Below, piece after piece: positions 43,126 to 56,125 of a DNA stretch of 64,000 nt. The notes beneath the pieces were generated by a model. That model did not search any database. It saw only the letters and a list, made by a program, of their open reading frames with translations, and was not told the DNA's origin. Both the position numbers and the translations under genes were made by a program. Every line of letters starts with the position of its first letter. Positions within the stretch are counted from its first letter, which is position 1. The stretch is from Isoetes taiwanensis (taxonomy: Eukaryota > Streptophyta > Lycopodiopsida > Isoetales > Isoetaceae), in the NCBI GenBank assembly GCA_021234155.1, contig JAJEKV010000033.1:7680635-7744634 (forward strand), given 5' to 3'.

Positions 43126-45830
43126 TGAGAATAAATTTCCTCAATTTCTGAATTGTCCTGAGAGTAGATTTCCTAAGAATAAATTTCCAAAGATATACCT
43201 TTAGCCTGTGCTAACTATAGAGTTAGCTAACTGCTCAGAAATATGTGTATTCAACTCACCTCCGCTTTGACCAACTCAAATAACTTGGCTTGCAAGGCGA
43301 AGTTTCTTGATATTTGTTGGATGTCTAATTTCCCCCTATAGCCATAGGCAAAGGGGTTGATCATTTGGAGCGCATTCTTATGTTAAGGTATCAAAATTAA
43401 TCTTAGCCATGTATGACCATTTCTTGTTCATTAACATATGGGGAATATTTCTTTACTTCCGTTTTACCTCTATCCACAACACTGATTATACGGCTTAGGG
43501 TTTTGGATAAACCTAATTAACTCGATATGTAAAGGCGATGCCGCCTTCTTGGATCTGAAAAACCACGAAAAATGCATGTTTGGCGATATATCTGGCCGCT
43601 ACCCTAGAACTGTTGGATGTGGATTCTTGAGTTGCATGCTTCCGAATGGTTCTATAGAAGGTTTCGATTCAGTTCTATTACTTCCATTTGTATAAACTCA
43701 GGATTTGTGTACCTTCCGGATTCAAGCTTTCAGCTGTGTGTATGGATAAACAGAAAGAGGGCTTCAAAAGCCACAAAGGTAAATAGGCATCCGACTTTTG
43801 GATATAGAAGAGCAATAAAGTTCTGCCCAAATTTTGCAAAGTGGAACCGATAAGGTGGTTCCGTAAACCGTGAATAATGCCAAGATGCTAATGCGATGTC
43901 TCCAAGTGAACCGGATCCAACTGGCATAACGCACTAGAACCACCGGGAACAATCAGGGTTTCCATCATTTTTAGATGTACTTGTCCATATCTTGATCTTC
44001 AATTTACGTAGATTAGATTCTTACCGCACCGCTTGATTTGGCCAATTACTTTACCAAGTTTTGCCCAAATTCTCCTACTTTTGGTTCTGTAATCTGCTTT
44101 GTCTAATTGGTTCTAGTGATATGTATAACTTCTGACGTTCCTATTGTTGCCTACATATTTAGTTCAACATCTTTAATTTCTCCCTGTGCCTATAGACCAG
44201 ATCTGGTAAGCCTTGTTATCTTATTTGCAGAGTAGATATTTGCCCCTGGTTATAGTATGGAGGTATAGTTATGCACATCGTCTTTCTGAACTATGTCTGG
44301 ATAGAGGCTGCCTATCTATCTTCCATTCTTAACATATATTTTGACTACGTCACCAAGCCATCTTTGCTTTGTTCTATTTTATCTTCTTGCTGTTGATACT
44401 TTATTCACTCTCTTTCTAATGGTCATATATGTTATCGGGTCATCCCAACCCCCGAACCCGTTAGCTTGGGATCTTATGGCTCATTTCATGTTAAGCTCTA
44501 GTTACGTTCTCTCCTGATAAACCTTGCCCACTAATCTTCCATTCTTAACGTTTGATCTATTTAGGTTTTGGCTGTTTGACCAGTCTCTCTGTTTCTCTGC
44601 TCTATTGTCCTTTCGTGTTGTTTTTTGTTATATTCACTTTAGTGCCCCTGTTAGGCAAATTTTACTGGCAGTCCTGGACCCGAACACATGGCTTATGATC
44701 TTATGGTTTATTTCAAGTTAAGCTCTGGTGTTGTTCAATCTGGAGCGCTGTGTTTAACTTTTTTAAGGTTTAATAGCAGTCAGGAGCCTTTCTAAAAAGT
44801 GCTTGATGATGTTGACCCATATAGTTCTCAGGCCCATATAGTTCGGTGGATCTCTGTTATATGTAGAGCAGTTGACTCATGCTATCCTGATCCTAGCATT
44901 TGCCGTAACTTTTAACATATTTGTTTTCTTAAGTTGGACTGTTTATTAAGTCTTCTGGTCGATTTATACTTGTTGTACCTGTGTCATGAGGTGAACCTGC
45001 GGTAATTCTTCTATTAATATGTTTGTGCATGGCAGTTGTGAACCATTTATATTCCATGTATAACCGTAGGTATCTATCTCTTATACTGCCGTTTAACTTG
45101 AAGAGTTTGTCGGCCTGTTTGAACAAATTATCTAACATCGTTTAAATGTTCCTTATATAGACTATAGATAGTTAACTTAATTTCATATGTACATTACCAA
45201 AAATATGTTGAAGGGCGTTAAGCCGGATAGGTTCTTTGCTTACCTGTTTGTCCTTTCAAGGTTACCCTTCTTAGGCTAATGCTTGAATGGTTGACATGCA
45301 GGTAACCGAACTTATCCCTGCATATGGTGATGTTATGGTTTGAAACTGAGCAAAATTATTGCTCAATCTGCGAGTGAATATTTGGTGAAATCGTAAAACT
45401 CTATTTTTATGTTGGTCAGGTTTTATGGCCACAATGTCTATCTGGGTTATCTTAGCTATGTTAAGCAAGTTTACTGCTATTTGACAATATGAAATAATTA
45501 AATGCCTTTTGGTTATGTTCTACTTGGAAATAGTAATTCAAATCAGTTCATACAATAGCTTTTGCTTCTAGCTAAAAAAACCTTGATAGTTTATGCTGCA
45601 AAAATTGTCATAATTCTTGCTGTATTAAATCATTTTAAATCATATGCTGTTAGTCAAATAACAAAATGTTTTTCTATTTTGGAATCTTGTGTATTTTTAT
45701 AGCTTTGTTCAAGGCCTATGATATGACAAACACCTAGTCATATGTAGGACTGCAAGTTAAAGGCTATTAGATCCATACGGGCTAATAGGCTTAAGTCTGG
45801 TTGTCTTTAGGCAAACAGACCAAAAGGTTT
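43124..45830 (+). repeat. 2.7-kb direct repeat, copy 1
   Basis: This runs from CCTGAGAATAAATTTCC to ACCAAAAGGTTT and matches 46902-49606 over its whole length. No protein family is recognised inside it. Most of it is nearly identical to copy 2, with differences in small clusters. The offset between the copies is about 3.77 kb. Confidence 0.93.
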
Positions 45831-46901
45831 TTTAGTGTTACCCCAGTTTCTAGGTTTAACCTAGGACCTTGGACTGAGCTTAGGTGTTGCTGACTTATCT
45901 CTTATGATTGCAGAAGAATGGTGATGCTACTCACAATGAAGATGGCAAAATTGACAACAGATGAATCAAAGAATTGATAGCTCTAAAGTATGATCAATGT
46001 GCAATTTTCAAAATATAGGTCAGTTCTTCTTTAAATTCTTGTGAACATCTACTACTGTTCATTGATTGATCTGTTTTACTCTGATGTATAATTGATTGTT
46101 TGAATAAGCTGGATAAAGAAATTATCCATTCCACCAAAGGTTTTTATGAGAAGAATTCTCCTTTGGTAGAAGGTTATTTACAAAAGAATTCTTAACTCAA
46201 ATGACATTGTTTTTGCCAAACAATATCATTTTTCTGATTTCTGGCATAATTCTATATGTACCATTTACAATCTTGAGCACTTATTTTTATTCTCATTCCT
46301 ATGTGGTCTCTGCTGCTGAGGGGTTAATTTCGGCCTTTGGCAATAACGGTTCTACAGCAAAGCATTTTCAGAATTGTTTCTAGAACAGTGAAGCATAACT
46401 TTTCTGGTTTTACCTTTGACTTTGAAGACATGATGAGAAATCTCAGAGCTATCACGTAAGTTTATCTTTTAATTTAGAGTTGTTTTTCATGGGTTGGGTA
46501 GGTCCCTGTGTTGTAACAGGGCCCTACTCTCCCTGTTACAATTTCAATTTATGTCATTTCTTGTTGACAAAATATAGGGACCTCCGAATCTGAGGTAGGA
46601 GGAAGGATTTTTTTATATATAAAGATCACTAGAATATCCTTTGCCTATGTTGACTCTTGACTTGTTATCTGCTCATCAGAAGCGTATCTATTCTCCATTT
46701 TTACCAACTTAATTAACTTGATATGTTGATGCCCTAGGATATATCCCCTTTCTTTTTCACTTGAAACATGACCGAAGTTAGTCGATAAATAATTTTGTAG
46801 AGCGTTTGATTTCATAGCTCTTGTAAAGGTCTAAAAATAATCTAAATGGACTTCAATTCCTCAATGGTCCCGAGGACTAAAATTCCTGAGAATAGATTGG
46901 A
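45831..46901. other. Spacer between the 2.7-kb repeats
   Basis: 1,071 bp with no recognised gene. A short segment (about 45914-45961) is bounded by a possible splice acceptor and encodes a charged peptide, but this is too short to call. There is no gag or pol sequence here. Confidence 0.5.
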
Positions 46902-49606
46902 CCTGAGAATAAATTTCCTCAATTTCTGAATTGTCCTGAGAGTAGATTTCCTAAGAATAAATTTCCAAAGATATACCTTTAGCCTGTGCTAACTATAGAG
47001 TTAGCTAACTGCTCAGAAATATGTGTATTCAACTCACCTCCGCTTTGACCAACTCAAATAACTTGGCTTGCAAGGCAAAGTTTCTTGATATTTGTTGGAT
47101 GTCTAATTTTCCCCTATAGCCATAGGCAAAGGGGTTGATCATTTGGAGCGCATTCTTATGTTAAGGTATCAAAATTAATCTTAGCCATGTATGACCATTT
47201 CTTGTTCATTAACATATGGGGAATATTTCTTTACTTCCGTTTTACCTCTATCCACAACACTGATTATACGGCTTAGGGTTTTGGATAAACCTAATTGCTC
47301 ACGATGTAAGGCGATGCCTCCTTACTGGATCTGGAAAAACCTGGAAAATGCATGCTGGCAGATATACGGCTGCTACCTAGAACTGTTGGATGTGGATTCG
47401 TGAGTTGCATGCTTCCGAATGGTTCTATAGAAGGTTTCGATTCAGTTCTATTACTTCCATTTGTATAAACCCGGGATTTGTGTACCTTCCGGATTCAAGC
47501 ATTCAGCTGTGTGTATGGGTAAACAGAAAGAGGGCTTCAAAAGCCACAGAGGTAAATAGGCATCCGACTTTTGGATATAGAAGAGCAATAAAGTTCTGCC
47601 CAAATTTTGCAAAGTGGAACTGATAAGGTGGTTCGAGCGAACCGTGAATAATCTTGAAGATGCTAATGCGATGTCTCCAAGTGAACCCGGATCCAACAGC
47701 ATAACGCACTAGAACCACCGGGAACAATCGGGTTTCCCATCATTTTTAGATGTACTTGTCCATATCTTGATCTTCAATTTCGTAGATTAGATTCTTACCG
47801 CACTGGTTTGACGGAATTACTTTTACCAAGTTTTGCCCAAATTCTCCTACTTTTTGGTTCTCAGAATCTGCTTTGTCTAATTGGTTCTAGTGATATGTAT
47901 AACCCGACGTTCCTATTGTTGCCTACATATTTAGTTCAACATCTTTAATTTCTCCCCTGTGCCTATAGACCCGGATCCGTAAGCCTTGTTATCTTATTTG
48001 CAGAGTAGATATTTGCCCCTGGTTATAGTATGGAGGTATAGTTATGCACATCGTCTTTCTGAACTATGTCTGGATAGAGGCTGCCTATCTATCTTCCATT
48101 CTTAACATATATTTTGACTACGTCACCAAGCCATCTTTGCTTTGTTCTATTTTATCTTCTTGCTGTTGATACTTTATTCACTCTCTTTCTAATGGCTGTC
48201 ATATGTTACTGGCTGTCCTGAACCCGAACCCAGTGCTTGGGATCTTATGGCTCATTTCATGTTAAGCTCTAGTTACGTTCTCTCCTGATAAACCTTGCCC
48301 ACTAATCTTCCATTCTTAACGTTTGATCTATTTAGGTTTTGGCTGTTTGACCAGTCTCTCTGTTTCTCTGCTCTATTGTCCTTTCGTGTTGTTTTTAGTT
48401 ATATTCACTTTAGTGCCCCTGTTAGGCAAATTTTACTGGCAGTCCTGGACCCGAACACATGGCTTATGATCTTATGGTTTATTTCAAGTTAAGCTCTGGT
48501 GTTGTTCAATCTGGAGCGCTGTGTTTAACTTTTTTAAGGTTTAATAGCAGTCAGGAGCCTTTCTAAAAAGTGCTTGATGATGTTGACCCATATAGTTCTG
48601 TGCCCATATAGGTCTGGTGGATCTCTGTTATATGTAGAGCAGTTGACTCATGCTATCCTGATCCTAGCATTTGCCGTAACTTTTAACATATTTGTTTTCT
48701 TAAGTTGGACTGTTTATTAAGTCTTCTGGTCGATTTATACTTGTTGTACCTTAGTGTCATGAGGTGAACCTGCGGTAATTCTTCTATTAATATGTTTGTG
48801 CATGGCAGTTGTGAACCATTTATATTCCATGTATAACCGTAGGTATCTATCTCTTACACTGCCGTTTAACTTGAAGAGTTTGCTGGCCCTGTTTGAACAG
48901 TCACTATCTAACATCGTTTAAATGTTCCTTATATAGACTATAGATAGTTAACTTAATTTCATATGTACATTACCAAAAATATGTTGAAGGGCGTTAAGCC
49001 GGATAGGTTCTTTGCTTACCTGTTTGTCCTTTCAAGGTTACCCTTCTTAGGCTAATGCTTGAATGGTTGACATGCAGGTAACCGAACTTATCCCTGCGTA
49101 TGGTGATGTTATGGTTTGAAACTGAGCAAAATTATTGCTCAATCTGCGAGTGAATATTTGGTGAAATCGTAAAACTCTATTTTTATGTTGGTCAGGTTTT
49201 ATGGCCACAATGTCTATGTGGGTTATCTTAGCTATGTTAAGCAAGTTTACTGCTATTTGACAATATGAAATAATTAAATGCCTTTTGGTTATGTTCTACT
49301 TGGAAATAGTAATTCAAATCAGTTCATACAATAGCTTTTGCTTCTAGCTAAAAAAACCTTGATAGTTTATGCTGCAAAAATTGTCATAATTCTTGCTGTA
49401 TTAAATCATTTTAAATCATATGCTGTTAGTCAAATAACAAAATGTTTTTCTATTTTGGAATCTTGTGTAATTTTATAGCTCTGTTCAAGGCCTATGATAT
49501 GACAAACACCTAGTCATATGTAGGGCTGCAAGTTAAAGGCTATTAGATCCATACGGGCTAATAGGCTTAAGTCTGATTGTCTTTAGGCAAACAGACCAAA
49601 AGGTTT
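46902..49606 (+). repeat. 2.7-kb direct repeat, copy 2, ended by an L1 insertion
   Basis: Matches copy 1 and ends at ...ACCAAAAGGTTT, where the poly(T) of the minus-strand L1 begins. At the same point copy 1 reads GGTTTTTTAG, a T run of the type cut by L1 endonuclease. Confidence 0.93.
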
Positions 49607-49890
49607 GTTTGTTTTTTTTTTTTTTTTGAGGGATAAAAAATAGACTTTATTTACTTTAAAGGAATGGTACAAAGCCACATGGCAGGGGTGTACTCATCTG
49701 CAAAACTGAGATGAGGATAGGTACATGGCTCCTTCTTGCACTATTCCCTTGTACTTCCTAGTGTAAGCTTAGGTAGGTTCCCCATATTTCGACCTTTACT
49801 TCTTCTTCACCCTCGAAGGCTAGCCTAAATTTTTTCAGCCTTTCAAGTACTATATATAGAAGCTGATGTGGTGATATGTCTTCTTGATTT

Positions 49891-52800
49891 TCATTGAAGA
49901 CCAAGGCGTTTCTCCTTTTCCATTGTCCAGGCCCTAGCTATATGAAAGGCCACCTTCTTCATGGTGCACCATTCTAGGGGAAGGATTCCCAACAACAGTT
50001 CCTTGGTGCCTAACGGGTATTCAAAGCTATCCAGACTCCATGCCCATACTACTTGCAGCTTCTCACATTCCACCAGACAATGTTCTATGGATTCCTGTTC
50101 GGCCTCGCACAAGGGGCATACTGGGCTGACGTTATTGTCCCATTTTGAGACTAGTTGATTGACCCTTGGAACCTTGTGTATCACTTGCCAGAGGAAAGCA
50201 TTTATCCGCAGGGGAAGATATTTCTGCCACGCATCTCTCCAGATGTTTTTGAGGTTTTCCTCCGTGATTACGAGTTCCCATTTGGTTGGTACTTAGTCCT
50301 CAAGCTTCTGTAACTTGATTTCACAAACTTATTTGGCAAAATCGCAGGGTGCAAAACCCATGGATTTTGATCTCCTGTAGTGATATTGTTTGGAAGTACT
50401 GTGGCCACACATTCCCATAGTATTTTTTCTGCGTCCTTTAAGGCAAAACGTACCTGAAATTCTGCCCAACTGACTAATTGCTCTCCATTGTACCATTGAG
50501 CACAAGAATCTATTCCACAATTTTTCCACCTCTTTACGATCCTTGCATCGGCCACCATACCTAAGGGGCCCTGTTTGTTGTGCAGAACCACTGGTACCCA
50601 CCATGGAGGGGAAGTCTCTACTTCGAATTTGTTGATGTCAAGCGTCAATAGTTTTTTTATGATTTTCCAAGCCCAAATTAATCCCTTCAGGAATGGAGAA
50701 GCTTCTCTACATGGCTTAAGATAAAAAAAGAGTGACCATGGGAGTGAGACTTTGATGGAGGGCTTACTATGCTTACATGACGCTAATAGAGCCTGGTTGA
50801 TGAGGTGCATACCTGGAGACTTCACCTCTTTCTGTAGGATCTTCCATATGAATTTGGTTATTAATACTTTACTCTGTAATGATATGTCAACCATTCCAAT
50901 TCCTCCTTCTGTCTTATCTCTCTTGCACTTCCACCAAGCGATTTTGACCACTGCCCCTTCTTCATTCCCTCCCCAGACAAAGTTGCGGATTAGCCCTTCT
51001 AATTCTTGTGCCTTCTCCTTTGGGGCTAGTAAAATTGATGACGTGTAGACATGAATATTGCTTAACACATGTTTTGCAACTGTAATCCGACCTGCAAGTG
51101 ATAGCTCCACCAATTTAAGTGTTTCTAAAGGCCTAGTAGTATTTCGTCCCATATTTGTGCCTTAGCGATATTGATGCCCACTGAAACACCTAATAGGTTG
51201 GAATGCTCACCCTCTGGAATTATTTTCCATGGTAGGATTGTCAAGCATGCGGGATGTGGTTCTTTCAAAGGCCATTGTACTGTGCATTTATTCCAATTTA
51301 TGAGACATCATGAAGCTATTGAGAAGGAGGCTAGTAATTTGCCTGCACATGACAGGTTCTCTTCCTCTGCCTCTATAAATAGGAATGTATCATCTGCATA
51401 TTGATTACATATTTGTTGAGAGCCATCCAACATTTCTAGTCCCTGAATCATACCGTCTTCCGAGGCTTGCCCGAATATATGTGAAAGTGCTTCTGCTGCA
51501 ATATTGAAGAGGAATGGGGCTAAGGGGCATCCTTGCCTGATGCCCCTTTTTATGTCAAATATTGGAGAGGGTTCACCTTGGAATAGGACCGAAGCTCGAG
51601 CAGATTGCAGAAGTTTCATGACCCCTTTTGTAAAAAAATTTCCACAACCCAGCTTGAGCATCATTTTATGCAGAAAAATCCATCGGATACTGTCATAAGC
51701 TTTGGTAAAGTCTAGCTTTAGGTAGGCCACCTTTTGTCTTGTTTTTCTAGCCCAGTGCAAACCTTCGAATGCTGCTGCGACATTGCTCAGGATACTCCTG
51801 CCTGGTAGAAAGCCCGATTGGGCTTGTGAGATGCCTTCAGAAAGAATTGGCTTGATCTTCTCTGCCATAGCCTTAGCTATGATTTTATAGAATGCAGATA
51901 AAAGTGTGATGGGCCTCCAATCATTGATTGTGCTTGGCTCCTTACTCTTGGGAACCAAGGAAATACATCCTGTGTTCAATCTTGGATTTAGATTTTCAGC
52001 TTGCATAAAGTCCGTGTATGTAGAGAAGCCATTTCCAATTGCATTGATAGAATTCTATGGGAATTCCATCCATACCCGGACATTTAGTTTTAGCCAGTAA
52101 AAAGGTGGCCTTTTGAAGGTCCTCCATAGGTGAGACTTTTGAAACCACCAGCTCTTCGAAAGTCTCTTGAAATGATAAGTTATGTTCTCCAAAGGTTATA
52201 TAGATACCTTTTGAGATCTCTTGGAGATTTGAGAATCGAGCCGTCATTTTGAGTGATGGATGATAGTGTGGAAGATCTCTTCTTTTCTTTCACTATCTTG
52301 AAGAAGAACTTTGTGCATTTATCAGCTTATTTTAGCCAGGTCAATCCTACTTTACATCTGTTTTCAGCTACCTTGACCTCTTCTAATGTCTTTATCTGTT
52401 CTATTATCCTTTTCTCCTCCATCCCATCATTGGGGCCCAATGCTCTAAGGGAGAGAAGTTGGCCATAAAGAGAATCCAATTCTTCCCTCTCTTTTTGCAC
52501 TTTAGCTCTACCCCAGCTTTTAGCATAATTTTTAATATTTGAAAGAGCTGTTATCATGGTTTCCATACCAGTTCCCGTTCTAAAAGCCGATTGCCATATG
52601 CTTTTGCAGGTCTCCACAAAATCTGGGTCTTTCAAATATCTGGTATTTAATTTGAATACTGTTTTAGAAGTTCTAAACTGATACTTCTTAGTAGATATCA
52701 CTTGTGGATTATGATCGGAGATAGCATTCTTTAATTGATTGGACCTTTGAAGGTTTGGGAGGATGGAAAAAGCCACGTCATTCATGTAGCATCTATCGTG

Positions 52801-53445
52801 CCTTGCATACGTCCTCCCCGCTCCCAGCCATCCATTACACCATGTAAATCCCTTATCTCCCTCCAGCTCCATAAAACCCATATCCTCTACCAATTTACAC
52901 CACTGAAGCTTCTCAAACCCATGTACAATTTCTGATGATGCCCCTTGTCTATCCTCAGCCGCCTCCACCATATTGAAATCCCCTGTCATTAGCCAAGCTA
53001 CCTGACTTCCAAAGCCTTTCAATCTATGTCTGAGAGTGGCCCATAAAGCACCTCTGCCCCTGGGGTTGTTGTGGGCGTAAATATTCACCAGACCCCATAT
53101 TCTACCTTCTTGTTGCCATAGAATTATAGCCCACCTACCAAACCTGTCTACCTGTGAATCACATACTTTTACATCCTTCTTCCAAGCGATCAAAGTGCCT
53201 GCACTAGAGGTATCTTTTACTGCAGCAATGGCCACATATTCTTTACCTATTGTGTTGAACAGTCTGTGTATCTCCCCCTGTTTACATTTATGCTCCTGCA
53301 AGCATATAATGTTTGGATTTATCTCCTTGATTGCGTTTGATACTCTGCTTTTCTTGTATTCCGAGGGGACTTTGGGCGAGGCCCTCCGCTTTTCCGAGCG
53401 ATATTTCTGGTTCTCCCTTTTTGCCTGGCCCCTCCCACTTCCCAA
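49891..53445 (-). pseudogene. L1 ORF2: endonuclease, reverse transcriptase, zinc-finger domain
   Basis: Endonuclease at 53445-52327 (NIICLQEHKC, GDFNM, YARHDR, SDHNP). RT at 52006-51308 (INDWRPITLLSAFYKIIAKA, GFLPGRSI, LKLDFTKAYDSI, RQGCPLAPFLFN, catalytic YADD). Thumb and connection at 51152-50268, and a zf-RVT-type C terminus at 50184-49891 (CPLCEAEQESIEHCLVEC). Several stops and frameshifts separate the pieces. The usual SWN motif at the start of the endonuclease reads S-L-G-K in the corresponding frame, so the first catalytic asparagine is lost. Confidence 0.9.
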
Positions 53446-55450
53446 GTTTGACCTTCTGTTTTTGACGAGCCCTCAGCAGTTGTAGAGATGATAGCATCCG
53501 ATGTAGGTATCTTGGTTGGAGATGCCGCGTTGCTGGTGTTAGGGGTTTCTACTCCCCGACTTGGAGCACATGGGGTAATTGTTACAGGAGCAGTGGGGTG
53601 GCTCGTTGGAACCCCAGCACTTGTGGGGGGGTCTTGGGGATTATCGTTCTGTGCTTGATATTGAGAACTCATTTCTTCTTTAGATCTTTCCTGTGGGTTC
53701 TCTTCCAACCCTTCAATTTTAAGACCTGGAAACATTCTTTATATTTCCCATTTGTTGATCAGCTTCAGGGGAAATTTGAAAGAGCAATTGCCACTCTTAA
53801 CTATTACCCCCTTGGGTATGCTCGCCTTTGCTGGAATTGCTACACAAATCCTTGGCCCTCTGTCTATGGAATGTGAGATATAAGCGCCTATTGTGTTAGC
53901 AATAACCTTTAAAAACTCAGGTATCAGCATGTCTGGAGGTAGGTATTCGATCTCCAACTAGTATGGGATCTTGATTGCTGACATTTGATGGGGGGGGAGA
54001 AACCAGGAGAATAATATTGGTATAAGATGTATTCCCCCCATAAAGGTGTCCGCAGTGCAAGCCACCATCTTATCTACTGTGTCTTTACTATGGAATAAGA
54101 TGAGGAAGAAGTTGTCACCTAGTGCCTTTAGAGATTCGTGCTGAGGCAAACCTAACCTTTTCAAGTGTGTTGACAGCCAGAATTCTAGTTTACGAAAATC
54201 CAGGAATCCTCCTGTAAAGAATCCTATAACAGATCGTGATACCAAGTTCTCCACCACTTTTACATGCATGCCATGGTCTATCTCTGCTATTGGAAAGTTA
54301 GACTCCTCATCTACTTCCATATTTCCAATGCTTTCAGTTCCTTTTTTTCAGGCTGGCCTTTATTTCATTTGCCCATATCTTGGGCAAAGCCTGCTTCTAC
54401 TGTTTTAAGTGCTGCGTCTACTCTCAAACTCCTGGCTGTTTCTATTGGCACATTGCTCTTTATCCATTCTCAGAATCTAGGCTTGTTGACTCTTGCTGTT
54501 GTGTCGTTGTTTTTCCAAGCCTCCCTTACGTTACTCCTTGTACTGCCACTAGCTGAGTCTAGATTTGCAGTATTGTTATGCCCTTCTTCAGTCGCATCTT
54601 TTGTAGTGACGGTACCTTGTGGAGATAGTATTTTAGCGCCTTCGCTTTGTTGAAATAGACCCCCTTTTGCCCATCTCCCTGGATTACGATGAAGTAAATC
54701 TCCTTTTGTGAATATCTCTGCGTTTTGTTTCTCTTCCTGTAAGGCTTCTGCCAATATTGCAGATCTGCACTTCATCTCTGCTAATTTATTATTTGATTCC
54801 ATTGCTTTCTCGTCTGCGTCGGTTACAACATCTTCCATGGAAGAGTCTGATATACTAAATTGAATTGATTTTTTCTGCCCATTCTCACTCACTCTTGTTG
54901 CTACATCTTTCATGGATGAGTCTGATATTTCTGCTTGAGTCGATTGAGTGGATTGTTTCAGCCCTTTCACACTAACTCCTGCCTCTGCTGCTAACATTGA
55001 GTTTTTCAATTTGTAGATAGCCCCAAAAGCATTCACGCATACAATGGGAGCCTGATCTTCCCATCCTTTTATCTTCCCTGCTCCATTTTCGTTTGCCCCT
55101 TTTATCTTCCTTGCTCCATTTTTGTTTGCCCCTTTTGGGGAGTGGTCTATGCTATGTAAGACAGACTCTTGTAGCTAGGCTAGAACTCTTATGAAGCAAA
55201 CTAATGGATTGATTTACCTCTTGCAGGGCAGAAGCCCCAAGTTTTGGATGGGATTCGTAGGAAGCCCCTTCGACTGGGGATGGTTTACAGGGAGCCCCAA
55301 TGGCCTGACGACCGGCTGTTGTCCAGCCCTGATCTGCGGTAGCAGGATGAATCGGTGGCCCTGTGTCCCGTTGAAATCGCCTGGGTTTAACCCAGGCCTG
55401 TTGCCGACAGCCGCAAACGCGGCCGCTTTATCTGCGCTCTGGTCGTTCAT
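53319..55450 (-). pseudogene. L1 ORF1 (RNA-binding/gag-like), broken
   Basis: Pieces in several frames: an N-terminal segment (55450-55214), a low-complexity part with an internal repeat of ISDSSMKDVAT / ISDSSMEDVVT (55036-54470), a core (54320-53958, LKRLGLPQHESLKALGDNFFLILF) with continuation (53957-53739, GPRICVAIPAKASIPKGVIVKSG), and a P/S/T-rich tail (53735-53319). The core matches the ORF1 of the plus-strand L1 at 61.6-62.8 kb, which fixes the reading order. At least three frame breaks are present. Confidence 0.7.
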
Positions 55451-55779
55451 CCAACTTTTTCCTCTAAAATCGCATAAATCTGTTGGTCTTGAATACCACT
55501 CATATAGATATATTGGCCATGTTTCTGAGACACATGTAAAAAAGAACTTGCATGCTACTTTGGTCTAAGAATATTGATCCCACATGTTGTAACATTTGGA
55601 TTTTGGTTCCACACAAAACAAACAAGACCCAACACAAAAGAACGAAATAGAACCCATAAAAACACACTCTCGGGCCATCGGAGGGCAACCCCCTCATGCA
55701 CAGCACCTTGTTATTCTTGTTTGGGCTACTAAGGAGTTGACACGTCAGCATAATTGAGCCTAAAATTGCTTTCATGTAA

Positions 55780-55879
55780 CAAGAATATTGCTTTATGCAA
55801 CATTCCTGGCATGTCTACGCATGTCTAGGCGCGTCGGCATATTTCCACGCCACGAATGTTGCATAAAGCAACATTCTTG
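55780..55879. repeat. Foldback sequence in the serine decarboxylase promoter
   Basis: Arms CAAGAATATTGCTTTATGCA... (55780-55805) and its near-perfect complement (55854-55879) match at 25 of 26 positions, extend inwards with one mismatch to about 34 bp each, and leave a loop of roughly 30 bases. It lies about 250 bp upstream of the serine decarboxylase ATG. It could be a small MITE or a transcribed hairpin. Confidence 0.85.
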
Positions 55880-56024
55880 TATACAAAAGTACGATTTCCA
55901 AAGTGCCGAATCTGTGATAGGGATGTGGATCACCACAGTGCAGTCGTGATTTCTCACCAACATCCCGGTAATAGTCTTTGCCAGCAAAGTACACAGGCCT
56001 CGATAATAAGGTGGCATCCTTATC

Positions 56025-56068
56025 GGATAAAAGTGACACGTTGTCATGGCGAGGATAAAAGTGACACG
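56025..56068 (+). promoter_or_regulatory. Duplicated GGATAAAAGTGACACG motif upstream of the SDC start
   Basis: A 16-bp motif occurs twice (56025-56040 and 56053-56068), 58 bp before the start codon at its nearest. The GATAA core resembles I-box/GATA-factor sites. It may be promoter or 5' UTR; its role is inferred only from position and repetition. Confidence 0.4.
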
Positions 56069-56125
56069 GTGCCCTGGGCAAGTATATTATTTGGATTCCT
56101 GAATCTTCAGGGCAAAACCCTGACT

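Larger units (their letters stand above)
49607..55460 (-). mobile_element. L1-type LINE, near full length, inactive
   Basis: The poly(A) end is the T run at 49607-49627 and the element reads right to left. ORF1 pieces lie at about 55,450-53,740 and ORF2 pieces at 53,445-49,891. The GC-rich stretch at 55,190-55,460 appears to be the 5' end, open on the minus strand. No target-site duplication was found. It is related to the LINE at 61-64 kb. Confidence 0.85.

Noticed and set aside
43124-49606. The 2.7-kb direct repeats as LTRs of one retrotransposon
   Set aside because: No TG...CA termini, no primer-binding site or polypurine tract, and the 1.07-kb spacer has no gag or pol.
55191-55568. Plus-strand 125-codon frame as a gene
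   Set aside because: It lies antisense to the 5' region of the minus-strand L1, has no recognised domain and no splice or promoter context.
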